30,847 nucleotides of DNA, taken from NCBI GenBank assembly GCA_905372265.1, contig CAJPOL010000009.1, positions 1 to 30,847 of the forward strand. Direction: 5' to 3'. The position numbers and the translations under genes are program-made. The notes below the pieces were generated by a model. It saw only the letters and a list, made by a program, of their open reading frames with translations. It did not search any database and was not told the origin of the DNA. The stretch's first letter is position 1; each line of letters begins with the position of its first letter. This stretch comes from an uncultured Treponema sp. (GTDB lineage: Bacteria; Spirochaetota; Spirochaetia; Treponematales; Treponemataceae). Shown here in pieces: positions 6,096-15,813 of this stretch.

Positions 6096-7963
6096 ATACC
6101 TTCATTTCAAAAAAACGCTTTTTCTTTTTTATGGGAATGATATTCCTCTTTGCGGCAGCGCTTCTTGTAAAATATGCGCAATCCATGCTTTTAACCGAAC
6201 CGGAAATTCGAAGCGGTAAACTCTCTCAGGAACGGGGCTCGATTTTCGACAGAAACGGCAAGATACTTGCAGCAGCAACAACGCTGTATAATGTCTCCGC
6301 CAATAAAACGCTGATCAGCGACCCTCATATGCTCGCTGCTATCCTTGCTCCTGCTATCGACATGTCCGAATCAGAGTTATTTGAAAAAATTGAAAAGAGC
6401 CAATCGAATTTTCTATACTTGAAAAAAAAAGTTAGTGAAAATGAAAAACAGCAGATAAAAGAGCTCATAAAGGAACATGAAATAAAAGGCATACGGCTTG
6501 AGCCCGTCTCAAACCGTATCTATCCTGAAAATGAACTGGCTTCTACGCTTATCGGGTATCTCGGCGATGATGGAAAAGGCCTTGCCGGTATGGAATACTC
6601 CATGCAGAATATCCTATCCCCTCCCAGCGGAACAGCCGGAGCAGAGGAAATGGGATATTCCGTATATTTGACAATCGACAGCTCTTTACAATACATGCTG
6701 CAAAAAATAGCGGAGAAGACGATGGCCTCAACGGAAGCCGAAGCCGTTATTTTTTTAGCAGCAGACGCTCAAACCGGTGAAATACTAGCATACGTCAATG
6801 AACCTTCTGCGGATTTGGCTCATTTTACCGCCAGCACGCAGGAAGAGCGTTTTGACCGTCCCGCTTATTTTATATATGAACCCGGCTCAGTGTTTAAGAT
6901 TTTCTCGATAGCAGCGTTTTTAGACATCGGCAGTACCAAGGACTCCGATGTATACGCCTGCGATGCGCAGTTTATATTCCGCCCGCGGAAAACAGAGGAT
7001 GATCGGGAGCAAAATGTAATCCGTTGTTTACGGGTGCACGGCAATGTAACGCCGCGCGATATTATCCGTTTGTCATGTAACGACGGCACGGCGCAAATTG
7101 CCGATAAAACGGATTCAGCGGCCTTTGATCAAAAGCTGCGTGCATTCGGGTTTGGGAAAAAGACCGGCATCGAACTGCCCGGAGAAGCCGCGGGGCTTTT
7201 TGCACCGGTAAGCGAATGGTCATCGCGGACAAAACATACTATTGCGATCGGACAGGAAATTGGAGTAACATCGCTGCAAATTGTACAGGCGGCAACAGCG
7301 TTCACCAATAAAGGTAAAACGCTAAAACTCAGTTTATTATCTGAAATACACGATGCGGCAGGACGGCGCGTATACCGGCATAAAAAAAAGCCCTTGACAC
7401 AGGTCATTTCGCCGGAAACGGCGGAACGGGTTCTCGGCTATATGCAGACCGCTGCCGATGACGGTACCGGTTTTCGGGCATCGATTGAAGGCGTCCCGAT
7501 AGCAGTCAAAACCGGTACAGCTCAAATGGCTCAAGAATCGGGGCGGGGTTACAGTGCGACGGATTACCTCAGCAGCTGTATCGGCATCTTTCCGGTTGAT
7601 GACCCGCAAATTATCCTTTACATGGCTGTTATTCGTCCGGTCGGTAAAACCTACGGCTCGCTCGTAGCCGCCCCTGCCATATCCGAAGCAGCAAACGCCA
7701 TTATCGATCTCCGCGGCATGGGACGCAGTAATGCACTGCAGATCAATCACAGCGGCATTATTCCGTCGCACCGGCGTGAGCCTATCGAATTGGATAAAAC
7801 CATGCCCGATTTGCGCGGAACGCCTAAGCGCCTCCTGATAAACCTGCTCAACAGAAAAGACCTTACCGTTAAGGTATCGGGAGACGGATATGTAACCGAA
7901 CAAAGCCCTGCAGCAGGTACGCCGATTACAGAAGGAATGATTATTGAACTTATCCTCGAATAG
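6086..7963 (+). CDS. Penicillin-binding protein, FtsI/PBP2-like transpeptidase with C-terminal PASTA domain
   Basis: A 625-residue class B penicillin-binding protein that cross-links peptidoglycan in the periplasm. A short cytoplasmic tail and one membrane helix (~11-29) precede the dimerisation module with RGSIFDRNGKILA (50-62). The transpeptidase domain has all three active-site motifs: SVFK (268-271, nucleophile Ser268), SCN (330-332) and KTG (475-477, followed by TAQ). Residues ~573-625 form one PASTA domain (MPDLRG ... VTEQSPAAGTPI). FtsI-type enzymes of division more often carry PASTA than elongation PBP2, so a divisome role is more likely, but the gene is not in a mra/fts cluster. It starts at ATG 6086 inside the signal peptidase gene, and its own end overlaps the next gene by 20 bases. 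Confidence 0.9.
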   Translation: MQIDTFISKKRFFFFMGMIFLFAAALLVKYAQSMLLTEPEIRSGKLSQERGSIFDRNGKILAAATTLYNVSANKTLISDPHMLAAILAPAIDMSESELFEKIEKSQSNFLYLKKKVSENEKQQIKELIKEHEIKGIRLEPVSNRIYPENELASTLIGYLGDDGKGLAGMEYSMQNILSPPSGTAGAEEMGYSVYLTIDSSLQYMLQKIAEKTMASTEAEAVIFLAADAQTGEILAYVNEPSADLAHFTASTQEERFDRPAYFIYEPGSVFKIFSIAAFLDIGSTKDSDVYACDAQFIFRPRKTEDDREQNVIRCLRVHGNVTPRDIIRLSCNDGTAQIADKTDSAAFDQKLRAFGFGKKTGIELPGEAAGLFAPVSEWSSRTKHTIAIGQEIGVTSLQIVQAATAFTNKGKTLKLSLLSEIHDAAGRRVYRHKKKPLTQVISPETAERVLGYMQTAADDGTGFRASIEGVPIAVKTGTAQMAQESGRGYSATDYLSSCIGIFPVDDPQIILYMAVIRPVGKTYGSLVAAPAISEAANAIIDLRGMGRSNALQINHSGIIPSHRREPIELDKTMPDLRGTPKRLLINLLNRKDLTVKVSGDGYVTEQSPAAGTPITEGMIIELILE

Positions 7964-9857
7964 CGCTCTCCCCTTTACAGCCGATCCGGCAGTTTTCTTA
8001 AAAAACTGCGCACTGTTTACCGCACGGTTCCCGCAGTTATCAGCCATGTTGGGACTTGACCGGCCGGAGGCAGCATCAGCTCAGTGGAAAGCGCTGCCGC
8101 CTGAGTACCGGCTCATCCAAACAAAAGCAGGAGGATCCGCTAGCCAGCCGTCGCTTTTAATGGAAAACAATTGTTTTCATTCAAAATACCGGCCGAAAGA
8201 GGAAGCAAGCCGCCTCCTCAGCTCCGATTTTTTTAAACAGCAGGCGGCGCAGCGGCGCTGTATTTTTGCCGGTCTCGGCTTAGGGTATCTTGCCGTACAG
8301 TATCAGGAACGCTATCCCGCTGCGGAAATCGTCATTATTGAGCCCGACCGCTCGGTTTTTCTCTGTTTTCTCGCGGCAGAAATACATGAACAGTTATGGA
8401 GACACGAAAAACTTTCCGTGCTGGTTGGAACGGCAGCGGAAGAAGCGGCCTCTTTTTTAAACGATACCGGATGGAGTGAAAAAACTCTTTTTAAACAGAC
8501 TGTTTCTCTTGAAGCGCAGAAACAGTGGTTTGATTCTTTTTTTGCTGCGCTGAACCGAAATAGAGAAAAAAACAGTATCAATGCAAAAACATTGGAGCGG
8601 TTCGGCTCGCTTTGGCTGAACAATACCGTTAAAAATCTTGATATGGTATGTAAGACAGCAAAAATAGGCTGTTTCCGGAATGCTTTTTCAGGATGCCCGG
8701 CAGTCGTACTCGCCGGAGGACCGAGCTTAACCCGCCATTTGCGTTGTATCAATAAAAATGATAAAAACCATCTCATTATTGCCGTTGATACAGCGGTACG
8801 CGCATGCGCACAAGCAGGAATCGTCCCCGATTTTATTTTGAGTTTTGATCCTCAATACTGGAACTATTTACATACGGCAGGGCAAGATACAAGCAGTTCC
8901 GTTTTAATCGGTGAAGCGGCAGTGTTTCCGGCCGTCTTACGGCAATCGTATCGTGCCGTATTCCTCTCCCATTCATCAGTCCCCTTTGCCCGTTATCTTG
9001 AACAGGAGGACACCGCCGATTGCCTGCTTGCTGCAGGAGGATCCGTGGCGACAACCGCATGGGACTTTGCGCGCTACATGGGCGCCAATCCCATTATCAT
9101 GGCAGGATTAGACTTGGCATTTCCTCACAGACAAACGCATTTCACCGGCAGCACTTTTGAAGAGGCTGCCCATACCTGTTCGGCACGGCTCAGCCCTGCT
9201 GAAGCAGCGCACTACCGCGCGCTCTATTCCGCCTTTCCGCAGCCGTACAAAAATTATGCAGGAGGAACGGTACTGACCGATCGAAGGATGCTGCTCTATG
9301 CATGGTGGTTTGAACGTACACTCCCGAAATATCCTGAGCTGAAGACCTATAATTTGATGCCGGAAGGCGTTTTTATTCCGGGTATGCCGTCCTGCTCAGA
9401 AAAAGAGTTTACCGCCTTTTGTAACGGTTTATCCCGATCCGCCATCCAAGACCGGCTGCACGCAATTATCGGCAGCGCCTATAGCGAAGCATTTTATACG
9501 GCAACTTCGATACGGCGGCAGCAGCTTGCCGATTCGGTACGGAAAACAGCGGAGAGCGCACAGTTTCTTTCGCAGCAGGCGGAACAAGCGGAACTGCTGT
9601 GCAGACGGTTGGCGCAATGCAATGACCAATCGCAGCGTAAAGCGTTGACTGCGCAATTATCCAAAACCGATAAAGCGATACGGTCAGGTTTTGCGAAAGA
9701 ACTGGTTGAAGTCCTTTTTTTTGACTCAGGATATGCCGATGTATCTGATGAGCCCGATGCTGAGGTAACGGCAGAACGGGCATACTGCCGTATCGGCAAG
9801 ATGGCGCGGCAGGTCGCAGAAGCGCTGCGGAACAGTGAGTTTTTCCGAAAGTCTTAA
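7944..9857 (+). CDS. DUF115 / MptE-like (motility accessory factor family) protein
   Basis: A 637-residue protein of the DUF115 family, which includes Maf flagellin glycosylation factors and the archaeal 6-hydroxymethylpterin pyrophosphokinase MptE. The core (~245-420) shows AVVLAGGPSL (253-262), then IIAVDTAVRACAQAGIVPDF, ILSFDPQYW and MAGLDLAFPHRQTHF, the conserved pattern of the family's nucleotide-binding fold. Flanking regions are helical. In flagellated bacteria such proteins are linked to sugar transfer on flagellins, and treponemal flagellins are glycosylated, so a role in that pathway is a reasonable inference but not shown here. The start is TTG 7944 with GAAGGA 7 bases upstream, inside the transpeptidase gene's last codons. 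The FMN-enzyme gene follows 29 bases later. Confidence 0.8.
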   Translation: MNLSSNSALPFTADPAVFLKNCALFTARFPQLSAMLGLDRPEAASAQWKALPPEYRLIQTKAGGSASQPSLLMENNCFHSKYRPKEEASRLLSSDFFKQQAAQRRCIFAGLGLGYLAVQYQERYPAAEIVIIEPDRSVFLCFLAAEIHEQLWRHEKLSVLVGTAAEEAASFLNDTGWSEKTLFKQTVSLEAQKQWFDSFFAALNRNREKNSINAKTLERFGSLWLNNTVKNLDMVCKTAKIGCFRNAFSGCPAVVLAGGPSLTRHLRCINKNDKNHLIIAVDTAVRACAQAGIVPDFILSFDPQYWNYLHTAGQDTSSSVLIGEAAVFPAVLRQSYRAVFLSHSSVPFARYLEQEDTADCLLAAGGSVATTAWDFARYMGANPIIMAGLDLAFPHRQTHFTGSTFEEAAHTCSARLSPAEAAHYRALYSAFPQPYKNYAGGTVLTDRRMLLYAWWFERTLPKYPELKTYNLMPEGVFIPGMPSCSEKEFTAFCNGLSRSAIQDRLHAIIGSAYSEAFYTATSIRRQQLADSVRKTAESAQFLSQQAEQAELLCRRLAQCNDQSQRKALTAQLSKTDKAIRSGFAKELVEVLFFDSGYADVSDEPDAEVTAERAYCRIGKMARQVAEALRNSEFFRKS

Positions 9858-9886
9858 CACGCTGCCGGTGAATGAAGGGTATAAAT

Positions 9887-10744
9887 ATGTATAAGTGTCA
9901 CATTTGTCAGATATGTAACGGTTACGGATGCCAAGGCGAACTTCCCGGTATGGGCGGCGTTTTTAACAGCGCAAACTTTATTGCAAATTATCAAGCATGG
10001 AAGAAATACTACCTCCCCGATGCGGATTCATCGGATATTCCGCTGATACGGCTTGCCCCGATAACCGGCGCTGTTGAAAATGTCGGCTATCACGATGAAC
10101 CGCCTTTTTATGACGATCTGATAAAAGGAGCTTCTCAAGCGGGGTTTCTTCTCAGTATCGGAGACGGCTATCCCGATGCCAAACTGCAAGGAGGGATTGC
10201 AGCGCTCAAAGCGCACGGACAAAGCGCTGCCGTATTTATAAAACCGTATCCCAATCCGCGTATTTTTGAACGCATTGATTGGGCCCATGCGGTTGCAGAC
10301 ATTATCGGGATTGACATCGATTCGTACAATATTATCACCATGCGGAACCTCGTTCATCTTGAACAAAAAAATGCAGATACGTTAAAAGCAATTCAGCATT
10401 ATGCAAAAAAACCGTTTGCGATAAAAGGTGTGTTTTTGCCTCAGGATATTGAACTGATAAAAGAGCTGCGTCCCGATATTACGGTTGTTTCAAACCACGG
10501 CGGCAGGATAGAAACCCGTCTTGGCAGTACGGCTGATTTTCTTGCCGAATACGGAGAAACACTGAAACGGTATTCGGGCGAGCTATGGGTAGACGGCGGT
10601 TTGCGCACACGAGCCGATATTGCGGCGGCGCAGCGGCTGGGAGCTACACAAGTTATGATCGGCCGCCCGTGTATCACAGCGCTGCTGCAAAGCGGCGCCG
10701 AAGGCTTACGGCAGCTCTACAGGGCGCTGACCGGAGACCGCTAA
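9887..10744 (+). CDS. FMN-dependent alpha-hydroxy-acid dehydrogenase family protein with N-terminal four-Cys motif
   Basis: A 285-residue TIM-barrel flavoprotein related to lactate oxidase and glycolate oxidase. Recognisable pieces are AIKGV with Lys180, SNHGGR with the family's catalytic His204 and Arg207, and the C-terminal FMN-phosphate loop (WVDGGLRTRADI ... LGATQVMIGRP). At about 285 residues it is shorter than classical members (~350 or more). The N-terminus carries four cysteines, C4-x2-C7-x2-C10-x4-C15, followed by ELPGMGG, which could bind an iron-sulfur cluster or zinc. The substrate is unknown. ATG 9887 is preferred to ATG 9872 because AAGGG stands 8 bases ahead of it. It follows the DUF115 gene in the same direction and probably shares its transcript; the next gene converges after 13 bases. 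Confidence 0.8.
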   Translation: MYKCHICQICNGYGCQGELPGMGGVFNSANFIANYQAWKKYYLPDADSSDIPLIRLAPITGAVENVGYHDEPPFYDDLIKGASQAGFLLSIGDGYPDAKLQGGIAALKAHGQSAAVFIKPYPNPRIFERIDWAHAVADIIGIDIDSYNIITMRNLVHLEQKNADTLKAIQHYAKKPFAIKGVFLPQDIELIKELRPDITVVSNHGGRIETRLGSTADFLAEYGETLKRYSGELWVDGGLRTRADIAAAQRLGATQVMIGRPCITALLQSGAEGLRQLYRALTGDR

Positions 10745-10757
10745 AAAGCAGACAGCC

Positions 10758-13700
10758 CTATTCCCTCACGCGGAAAAGTTGAGCGGCAAAGCGGTTGATG
10801 CAGACCGCCGCAGCGTTCTTTGTCAGCGCCGGCGCAGGATGCGTATAGCGGAAATACACGGTTCCGCCGGTATCGATGAGCGTTAGTATGACCGACTCAG
10901 CGGAACACACTGCTGTCAGCGTAAACGGAGCATCATCCGACAGGGTAAAAAGCGATTTTTTTAAGGCCCGCTTTGTGTGTTTTTCCGTTTGCCGTTGTAT
11001 CCGTATATCCGTACCGCTGCATAAAAGACGTACCGGCACATGTATCTGCCGGTCAAGGAAACAGGCCGGATTACTGCGCATCAGCTTTGAATACAGCGCA
11101 GCCCGTACCCCTGCATTGCGCGTGCATTCGATCAGAGCTGCCGCCGTTTGCTCCCAAAGCTCTTTTTCCCATACAGGATCAAGCGTCTGCAATGCCTGCT
11201 CTAAGAGCTTCTCATTGCGGAGCAGTATGCCTCTTTCGGCAGTGTACGATGCCTGCGCCTGCGGAATTAATGCCGTTTCAAGCTGTTCCGCTCTGGATAA
11301 ATAGCGTTGCGCTTTAAACGGCGTTTTTTTAAAAGCCTGATAGTAAAAACTGTTTTTATACAGCTCATACGAATTTGTACCGTTTCCCGACAATGCATAC
11401 TCTTTCGCTAATCTTATATTGTAGACACTCGAACAGGCACGATAATAACGCAGCATAACCGCATACTGCACCAGATTTTTCCGGCGGGCAAAAGAATCCG
11501 TTATACTCTCAGCTATCCGCATCTTCTCTACAGCATATTTTTTTTCATATAGTGCCGTATAAATATCATACAGATCAGCATAAAAATGCGACAGACTCAT
11601 CCCGAAATGGGCGATCCAAGAATAATCCGTTACCCGTTCGATCTGCGCCATGTACCGCTCTGCCTGTTCCACATGCCCCATACGCACATAGATATGCGCA
11701 AGCCGTAAAAGCGGCAGCGGGGTGCGGTTATTTTCCGTTGCTTGGATGTAATAGGCGACAGCTCCGCTGAAATTATTCTTCCGCTCCTCCAATTCTCCGA
11801 GCATTAAATAGCCTGACGCACGGGAAAAATACTCGACGGAATTCCGTGCGTCCTCTTCCGCTGCGGTGAACCGGTAAAAGGCCGCCTCCAGAATCGCCTT
11901 ATTATACGAATAAATCGCTGCCGAATAATAAGAATCATGCTGCAGCGCAAGCTCAATTCCTTTCCGGTAATAGTCATGCGCATTCCGGTAATCGAACAGC
12001 TCTCCGTACAAATTTCCAAGCGCATTTGCAAGACTGCCGTCATCGCCGTAGTTTCGGCATGCATCAAGCATCGCTTGAATACCTTCTTCAGTCCTATGGG
12101 TTTTAAAACAAAGCCATCCATACGATGACCATGCAAAAATATCGGCCGGATTATATGATAAATATTCATGCAAAAAATTGCGCGCTTCATCAGCCTTATT
12201 CAAAGCTGCGGCAGCGTTTGCCGCTCCGTATAATAACTTAATATTGTATTTATTAATCCGCAATCCTTGAGTAAACCGCCGATATGCCGGCTCGTATAAT
12301 CCGTTCTCAAAGTACATATCTCCCAGTTTGAGCGGGAAAAGCTCATTTTCAGGGTAACGTTTAATCCCTTCTTCAAGCAGTGCAGCGGCAGCATCCCAAT
12401 TCTCCGCCTGCAAAGCTCTGTCGGCATCGTGCAGCAGAGTCTCCTCTCCGGATTCAGGGAACCCCTTGAGCGGAAGCGTCAGCAATAACAGGAGTATCAG
12501 CAAACTGTTTTTCCCGGCCATCCTCCGGCGCTTTTCACAGCGGTAGAGACGCCGCGCAGTTTCTCTATCCTCATCGGTGCACTGCGGCGCAAATTTTGCC
12601 TTTTGTGTCAGCGCATAAAATTCCGCACTCGGCCTCTTATGCAGCTTTTTGAGCATGAGGATAACTTTCCGGTTATTTCTGGAATACGTAACTATCAGGT
12701 AAGGATAGAAAAAGAAGCCTGCGGCTATGAGGCACAGCGCAGCGGCAGCCGCAATAATGAAACGGTTTTTATGCATTTGGAAAAAGCGGCGCATCCGTTG
12801 CGGAAAAGAGAGGTCTTCCGAAAATGCCTGCAACCCGTCCTGACGTAAGCGCAATGCTGAACGGTTAAGTAAAATTTCGTCAAGAAGCGCGGTAAACTGA
12901 TCCCCGCCTGCCTGAAACGAAAAATCAAGCGCCTCATCTGCAGCAAGCTGTTCCGTGGTAGGGTCAAAATCGACCCAGCCGATATGAGGAAAGAACACTT
13001 CAACCCATGCATGCGCCATATTCGCGCGCACCGGATAATAGTTGAGAACGCCTGCATCAGGTTGAAGAAAAAATCCTGCGGCAACCCGCGCAGGAATACC
13101 GAGACTGCGGAGCATCAGGCAGTATGAAAAGGCAAAATAAGAACAATAGCCTTTTTTTGATTCAGTTACAAAATACTTGAGCTGATTGCCGTCAGGCGCA
13201 TGTCCCGGATGCAAGGAATACCGGTACTCCCCCTCACGGAAGTATTCAAGGAGCGCATATATCTTATCGGAATACAATGCAAATTCGCCGGTAACCGATT
13301 CTGCAAGCGGTAACAGCAAGCGTTTTGTCTCCTCATCAACAGCGGTATAAAAATCCAAGTCTTTTTGCGATAATCCTTCAACAGGGTCTCCCGAAGGGGG
13401 ATCAGATGTAATAAGATCAAGCGGTACGCTGTGCACAATTTCACTTTCAGTTTTATACGCGCCCTTAAAACTCACGGTGTCCCACACGGTATACGGCGAA
13501 ACGGACAGCGGATAATCGAGGGCGATAAAAGACGACGGATCAAGATTGACCGTGAAAATTTCCTGAGCAACTCTTTCTCTGTTTTGGAAAGCCGTATGGG
13601 GTATTTCCAGAGGCTGTTTCGGCACGGTAAGGAGCTGCGGAATTTCATCGGGGGCAGCTTTTTCAAAAAAACCTTTTTTAGGATCCCATCCGGCTAAATA

Positions 13701-14468
13701 CATACGGCGGAATAAATGAGCGGCATAATCATGATCGACGTGCACAATCATCACAAGATGAGAGTTCATCGTAACCTCATCTTGCAGCTGTAAAAACTGT
13801 GAAAAATCAAAATCAAACAGTTTCTGTTCAAGCAATCCGCCGTTATTTCCGACTGAGCTTTTATTAAAAACTTTCGTTAAAACGAGAAGCAGCGCAGCGC
13901 TTAACGGAATAAAGAAAAGCAGAAAAAGCAAAAAACGGCGCTGCCGTATGAACGGTCCGCACAGTAAGGCTATCTGAATGAGTAGAAAGACACCGGCAAA
14001 GAGCGCTGCAAAAAGCGGATTGGAGAATACCGTTAGACGGTAGTGCTGCTGCGGTAAAAAAAGGATCGAAAACAGAACAATGGCAGCCAGCGGTTCATAG
14101 CGGCGCCACTGCCGGATATATAAAAACAACGCTGTCGAAGCGGCGCTCAGAAAAGCGGTAATGCCGAGTAATACTGCTATCAAGGAAAGGCGCAGATACA
14201 AAATATCCGCTTGAAGCTGCGGTATCAGCGCAAGGATGCCGAGTACAAGGGCAGGCAGTATCAGTGCAGCGGCAAGGCCTAACAGGAAAGCCGCTTCTCC
14301 TTGAATGTTTTTTTTATGCAGCGCATGTACAAAGCCCGCAGCAACAATACCCCACACCGGAAGCGCCCAGATCGGAAGAACGAGCGAGAGATAGCGGTGC
14401 GGTACGGAAAAAAGCAGCATCATTGAACAGAAGCGGAGCAGGTACACGCATTTAGAGTATTTGAGCAT
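10758..14468 (-). CDS. Membrane transglutaminase-like protein fused to a TPR protein
   Basis: A 1236-residue protein. Residues ~1-200 hold about six membrane helices; a periplasmic region follows with a transglutaminase-like core whose triad is visible: Cys442 (KKGYCSYF), His486 (NMAHAWVEV) and Asp502 (WVDFDPT). One more helix (~570-590) and a short basic cytoplasmic stretch follow, as in TgpA/DUF3488-type proteins. At Met650 the chain restarts with a signal-peptide-like segment (MAGKNSLLILLLLLTLPL) and continues as a helical TPR region of ~570 residues. That would put the TPR part in the periplasm too. The ATG start overlaps the DUF58 gene by 17 bases and has AAGGA 6 bases upstream. With MoxR and DUF58 this forms a classic gene set of unknown periplasmic function, perhaps envelope or protein assembly. 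Confidence 0.82.
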   Translation of the reverse strand: MLKYSKCVYLLRFCSMMLLFSVPHRYLSLVLPIWALPVWGIVAAGFVHALHKKNIQGEAAFLLGLAAALILPALVLGILALIPQLQADILYLRLSLIAVLLGITAFLSAASTALFLYIRQWRRYEPLAAIVLFSILFLPQQHYRLTVFSNPLFAALFAGVFLLIQIALLCGPFIRQRRFLLFLLFFIPLSAALLLVLTKVFNKSSVGNNGGLLEQKLFDFDFSQFLQLQDEVTMNSHLVMIVHVDHDYAAHLFRRMYLAGWDPKKGFFEKAAPDEIPQLLTVPKQPLEIPHTAFQNRERVAQEIFTVNLDPSSFIALDYPLSVSPYTVWDTVSFKGAYKTESEIVHSVPLDLITSDPPSGDPVEGLSQKDLDFYTAVDEETKRLLLPLAESVTGEFALYSDKIYALLEYFREGEYRYSLHPGHAPDGNQLKYFVTESKKGYCSYFAFSYCLMLRSLGIPARVAAGFFLQPDAGVLNYYPVRANMAHAWVEVFFPHIGWVDFDPTTEQLAADEALDFSFQAGGDQFTALLDEILLNRSALRLRQDGLQAFSEDLSFPQRMRRFFQMHKNRFIIAAAAALCLIAAGFFFYPYLIVTYSRNNRKVILMLKKLHKRPSAEFYALTQKAKFAPQCTDEDRETARRLYRCEKRRRMAGKNSLLILLLLLTLPLKGFPESGEETLLHDADRALQAENWDAAAALLEEGIKRYPENELFPLKLGDMYFENGLYEPAYRRFTQGLRINKYNIKLLYGAANAAAALNKADEARNFLHEYLSYNPADIFAWSSYGWLCFKTHRTEEGIQAMLDACRNYGDDGSLANALGNLYGELFDYRNAHDYYRKGIELALQHDSYYSAAIYSYNKAILEAAFYRFTAAEEDARNSVEYFSRASGYLMLGELEERKNNFSGAVAYYIQATENNRTPLPLLRLAHIYVRMGHVEQAERYMAQIERVTDYSWIAHFGMSLSHFYADLYDIYTALYEKKYAVEKMRIAESITDSFARRKNLVQYAVMLRYYRACSSVYNIRLAKEYALSGNGTNSYELYKNSFYYQAFKKTPFKAQRYLSRAEQLETALIPQAQASYTAERGILLRNEKLLEQALQTLDPVWEKELWEQTAAALIECTRNAGVRAALYSKLMRSNPACFLDRQIHVPVRLLCSGTDIRIQRQTEKHTKRALKKSLFTLSDDAPFTLTAVCSAESVILTLIDTGGTVYFRYTHPAPALTKNAAAVCINRFAAQLFRVRE

Positions 14469-15813
14469 GGCAATCCTTTGCGGTAAAACGGTGCAGCGCC
14501 TGTTCCGCTGCCAAAGAAAGACGCCGGTAAAAAAAGTTTCGGCGGTTACCGGCAGCAGAGCAATACAGAAAATTCCTCAGTGCGCTCTTCTTTGTACTTT
14601 TGCCGGCTTCCTGAAGAAGCTGGGGCGGCGCTGCAAGATAGAAAAATGTCTGTATTTCCGCAAAACGGCTTGCCGCTATTCTCGCTTCAACCTTGTCTGT
14701 TGTTTCAGCCGGAAGCGGAATATAACAGTACAACAGGCCGCCGCCTTCGGGAACCGCTTTAAACACTTCGTCCATATCGGGCGCTGCTTCAGGCGGCATA
14801 TACGGAGAGGGAACGGCAAAGAGAGGCCGTACATGGTCAAAAGCATTTTTATCATCAGGTGAGATCGAATACCGCTGCATGGTTTTTTGAGGGGCAGTCA
14901 TCGGAAGTGCTTCCCCTCCCCTATCAGATGCTGCAGCAGGATAATCATACACAATGACGGAACAGCGGATATCCGCTGCAAGAAGCTGCGATGCTAAAAA
15001 ACTCAACCGTCCGATAAACGCATCCAACACGGGAGCAATCAGCAGCCGATCTTTTTTCTTCCGTATAATGGGTTCTTCTATATAGATGCACAACTCTTTT
15101 ACCGGCGGCGGCTCAAAAGCACCGAGTTTAACGGCAAGACTGCGTGTATGCGCATAGAGCTTCCAATGAATTTTCCGCGGATCATCACCGGGAACATACG
15201 GACGGGATTCGTACAATTCCGCCGTACGTTCTATTGCAGGGATATTCCGCGTCTCATGCGACCTGAGCAGCGGAATACCGCCGGTTTCGGAACGGATCAC
15301 CGGCTGCACGGCCGTGTAGGTACGGTACAGGCGTATATTCCTCATCAGGCGGATCGAGAAGAAGCCTGCGAAATCTTCGATAGATATATATTCCCGTTTA
15401 TAAAAGTAGCGGCCGCGCGGAACAGCCGTTTCGGGAGAAACAGTCCGATTTTTTCCTAAAAGGAATGAGAGAGTGCATACGGTTTCCGCCGATTGAGACG
15501 GAATGGCGGAAAACTCAAAAACAGAGCGTACAGCGATACCTGCGGCACAGAACGGAAAAACGGATGCTTTTCCGGATACGGTTTTTCGTTCATCAGGGCT
15601 CACCGTAAAGGTTCCGTTTTGAACGCTTACCTCAGGCTCCTCGTTTTTCCAGCAGAGAAAAGTAACCAGCAAGCCGGCAACGGCAAAAACAAGGTAAACC
15701 GTCAATAGGCCTCCGCAGGCGGCGCTCAAAAGCTCGCCGCGCATTACCCCTCCCGCAAACAATAGCAGCCCTAAGACTACATACGCTGCTCCGTGCACTG
15801 AAATCCGTATCAT
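14452..15813 (-). CDS. DUF58 domain protein
   Basis: A 453-residue protein with two N-terminal membrane helices (~8-26 and ~33-54), a beta-rich region and the DUF58 signature RPYVPGDDPRKIHWKLYA followed by HTRSLAVK. DUF58 proteins are typically encoded next to MoxR ATPases and transglutaminase-like membrane proteins, exactly as here; the domain is related to a von Willebrand A fold and may be a client or target of the ATPase. A separate MIDAS-type metal motif is not evident by eye. The ATG at 15811-15813 overlaps the moxR TGA in an ATGA arrangement, which supports this start over a TTG 21 bases upstream. The end overlaps the transglutaminase gene. The exact role is unknown. Confidence 0.85.
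   Translation of the reverse strand: MIRISVHGAAYVVLGLLLFAGGVMRGELLSAACGGLLTVYLVFAVAGLLVTFLCWKNEEPEVSVQNGTFTVSPDERKTVSGKASVFPFCAAGIAVRSVFEFSAIPSQSAETVCTLSFLLGKNRTVSPETAVPRGRYFYKREYISIEDFAGFFSIRLMRNIRLYRTYTAVQPVIRSETGGIPLLRSHETRNIPAIERTAELYESRPYVPGDDPRKIHWKLYAHTRSLAVKLGAFEPPPVKELCIYIEEPIIRKKKDRLLIAPVLDAFIGRLSFLASQLLAADIRCSVIVYDYPAAASDRGGEALPMTAPQKTMQRYSISPDDKNAFDHVRPLFAVPSPYMPPEAAPDMDEVFKAVPEGGGLLYCYIPLPAETTDKVEARIAASRFAEIQTFFYLAAPPQLLQEAGKSTKKSALRNFLYCSAAGNRRNFFYRRLSLAAEQALHRFTAKDCHAQIL

Noticed and set aside
7337..8047. 236-codon open frame antisense to the transpeptidase and DUF115 genes
   Set aside because: It is the mirror of two well-supported genes, has a low-complexity Arg/Cys-rich product, no ribosome binding site and no family match.
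12481..12540. Separate TPR gene starting at the internal ATG (12519-12521)
   Set aside because: The GGAGG directly touches the ATG, leaving no spacer for initiation, and the reading frame is continuous with the transglutaminase part. I kept one gene and reported the fusion.
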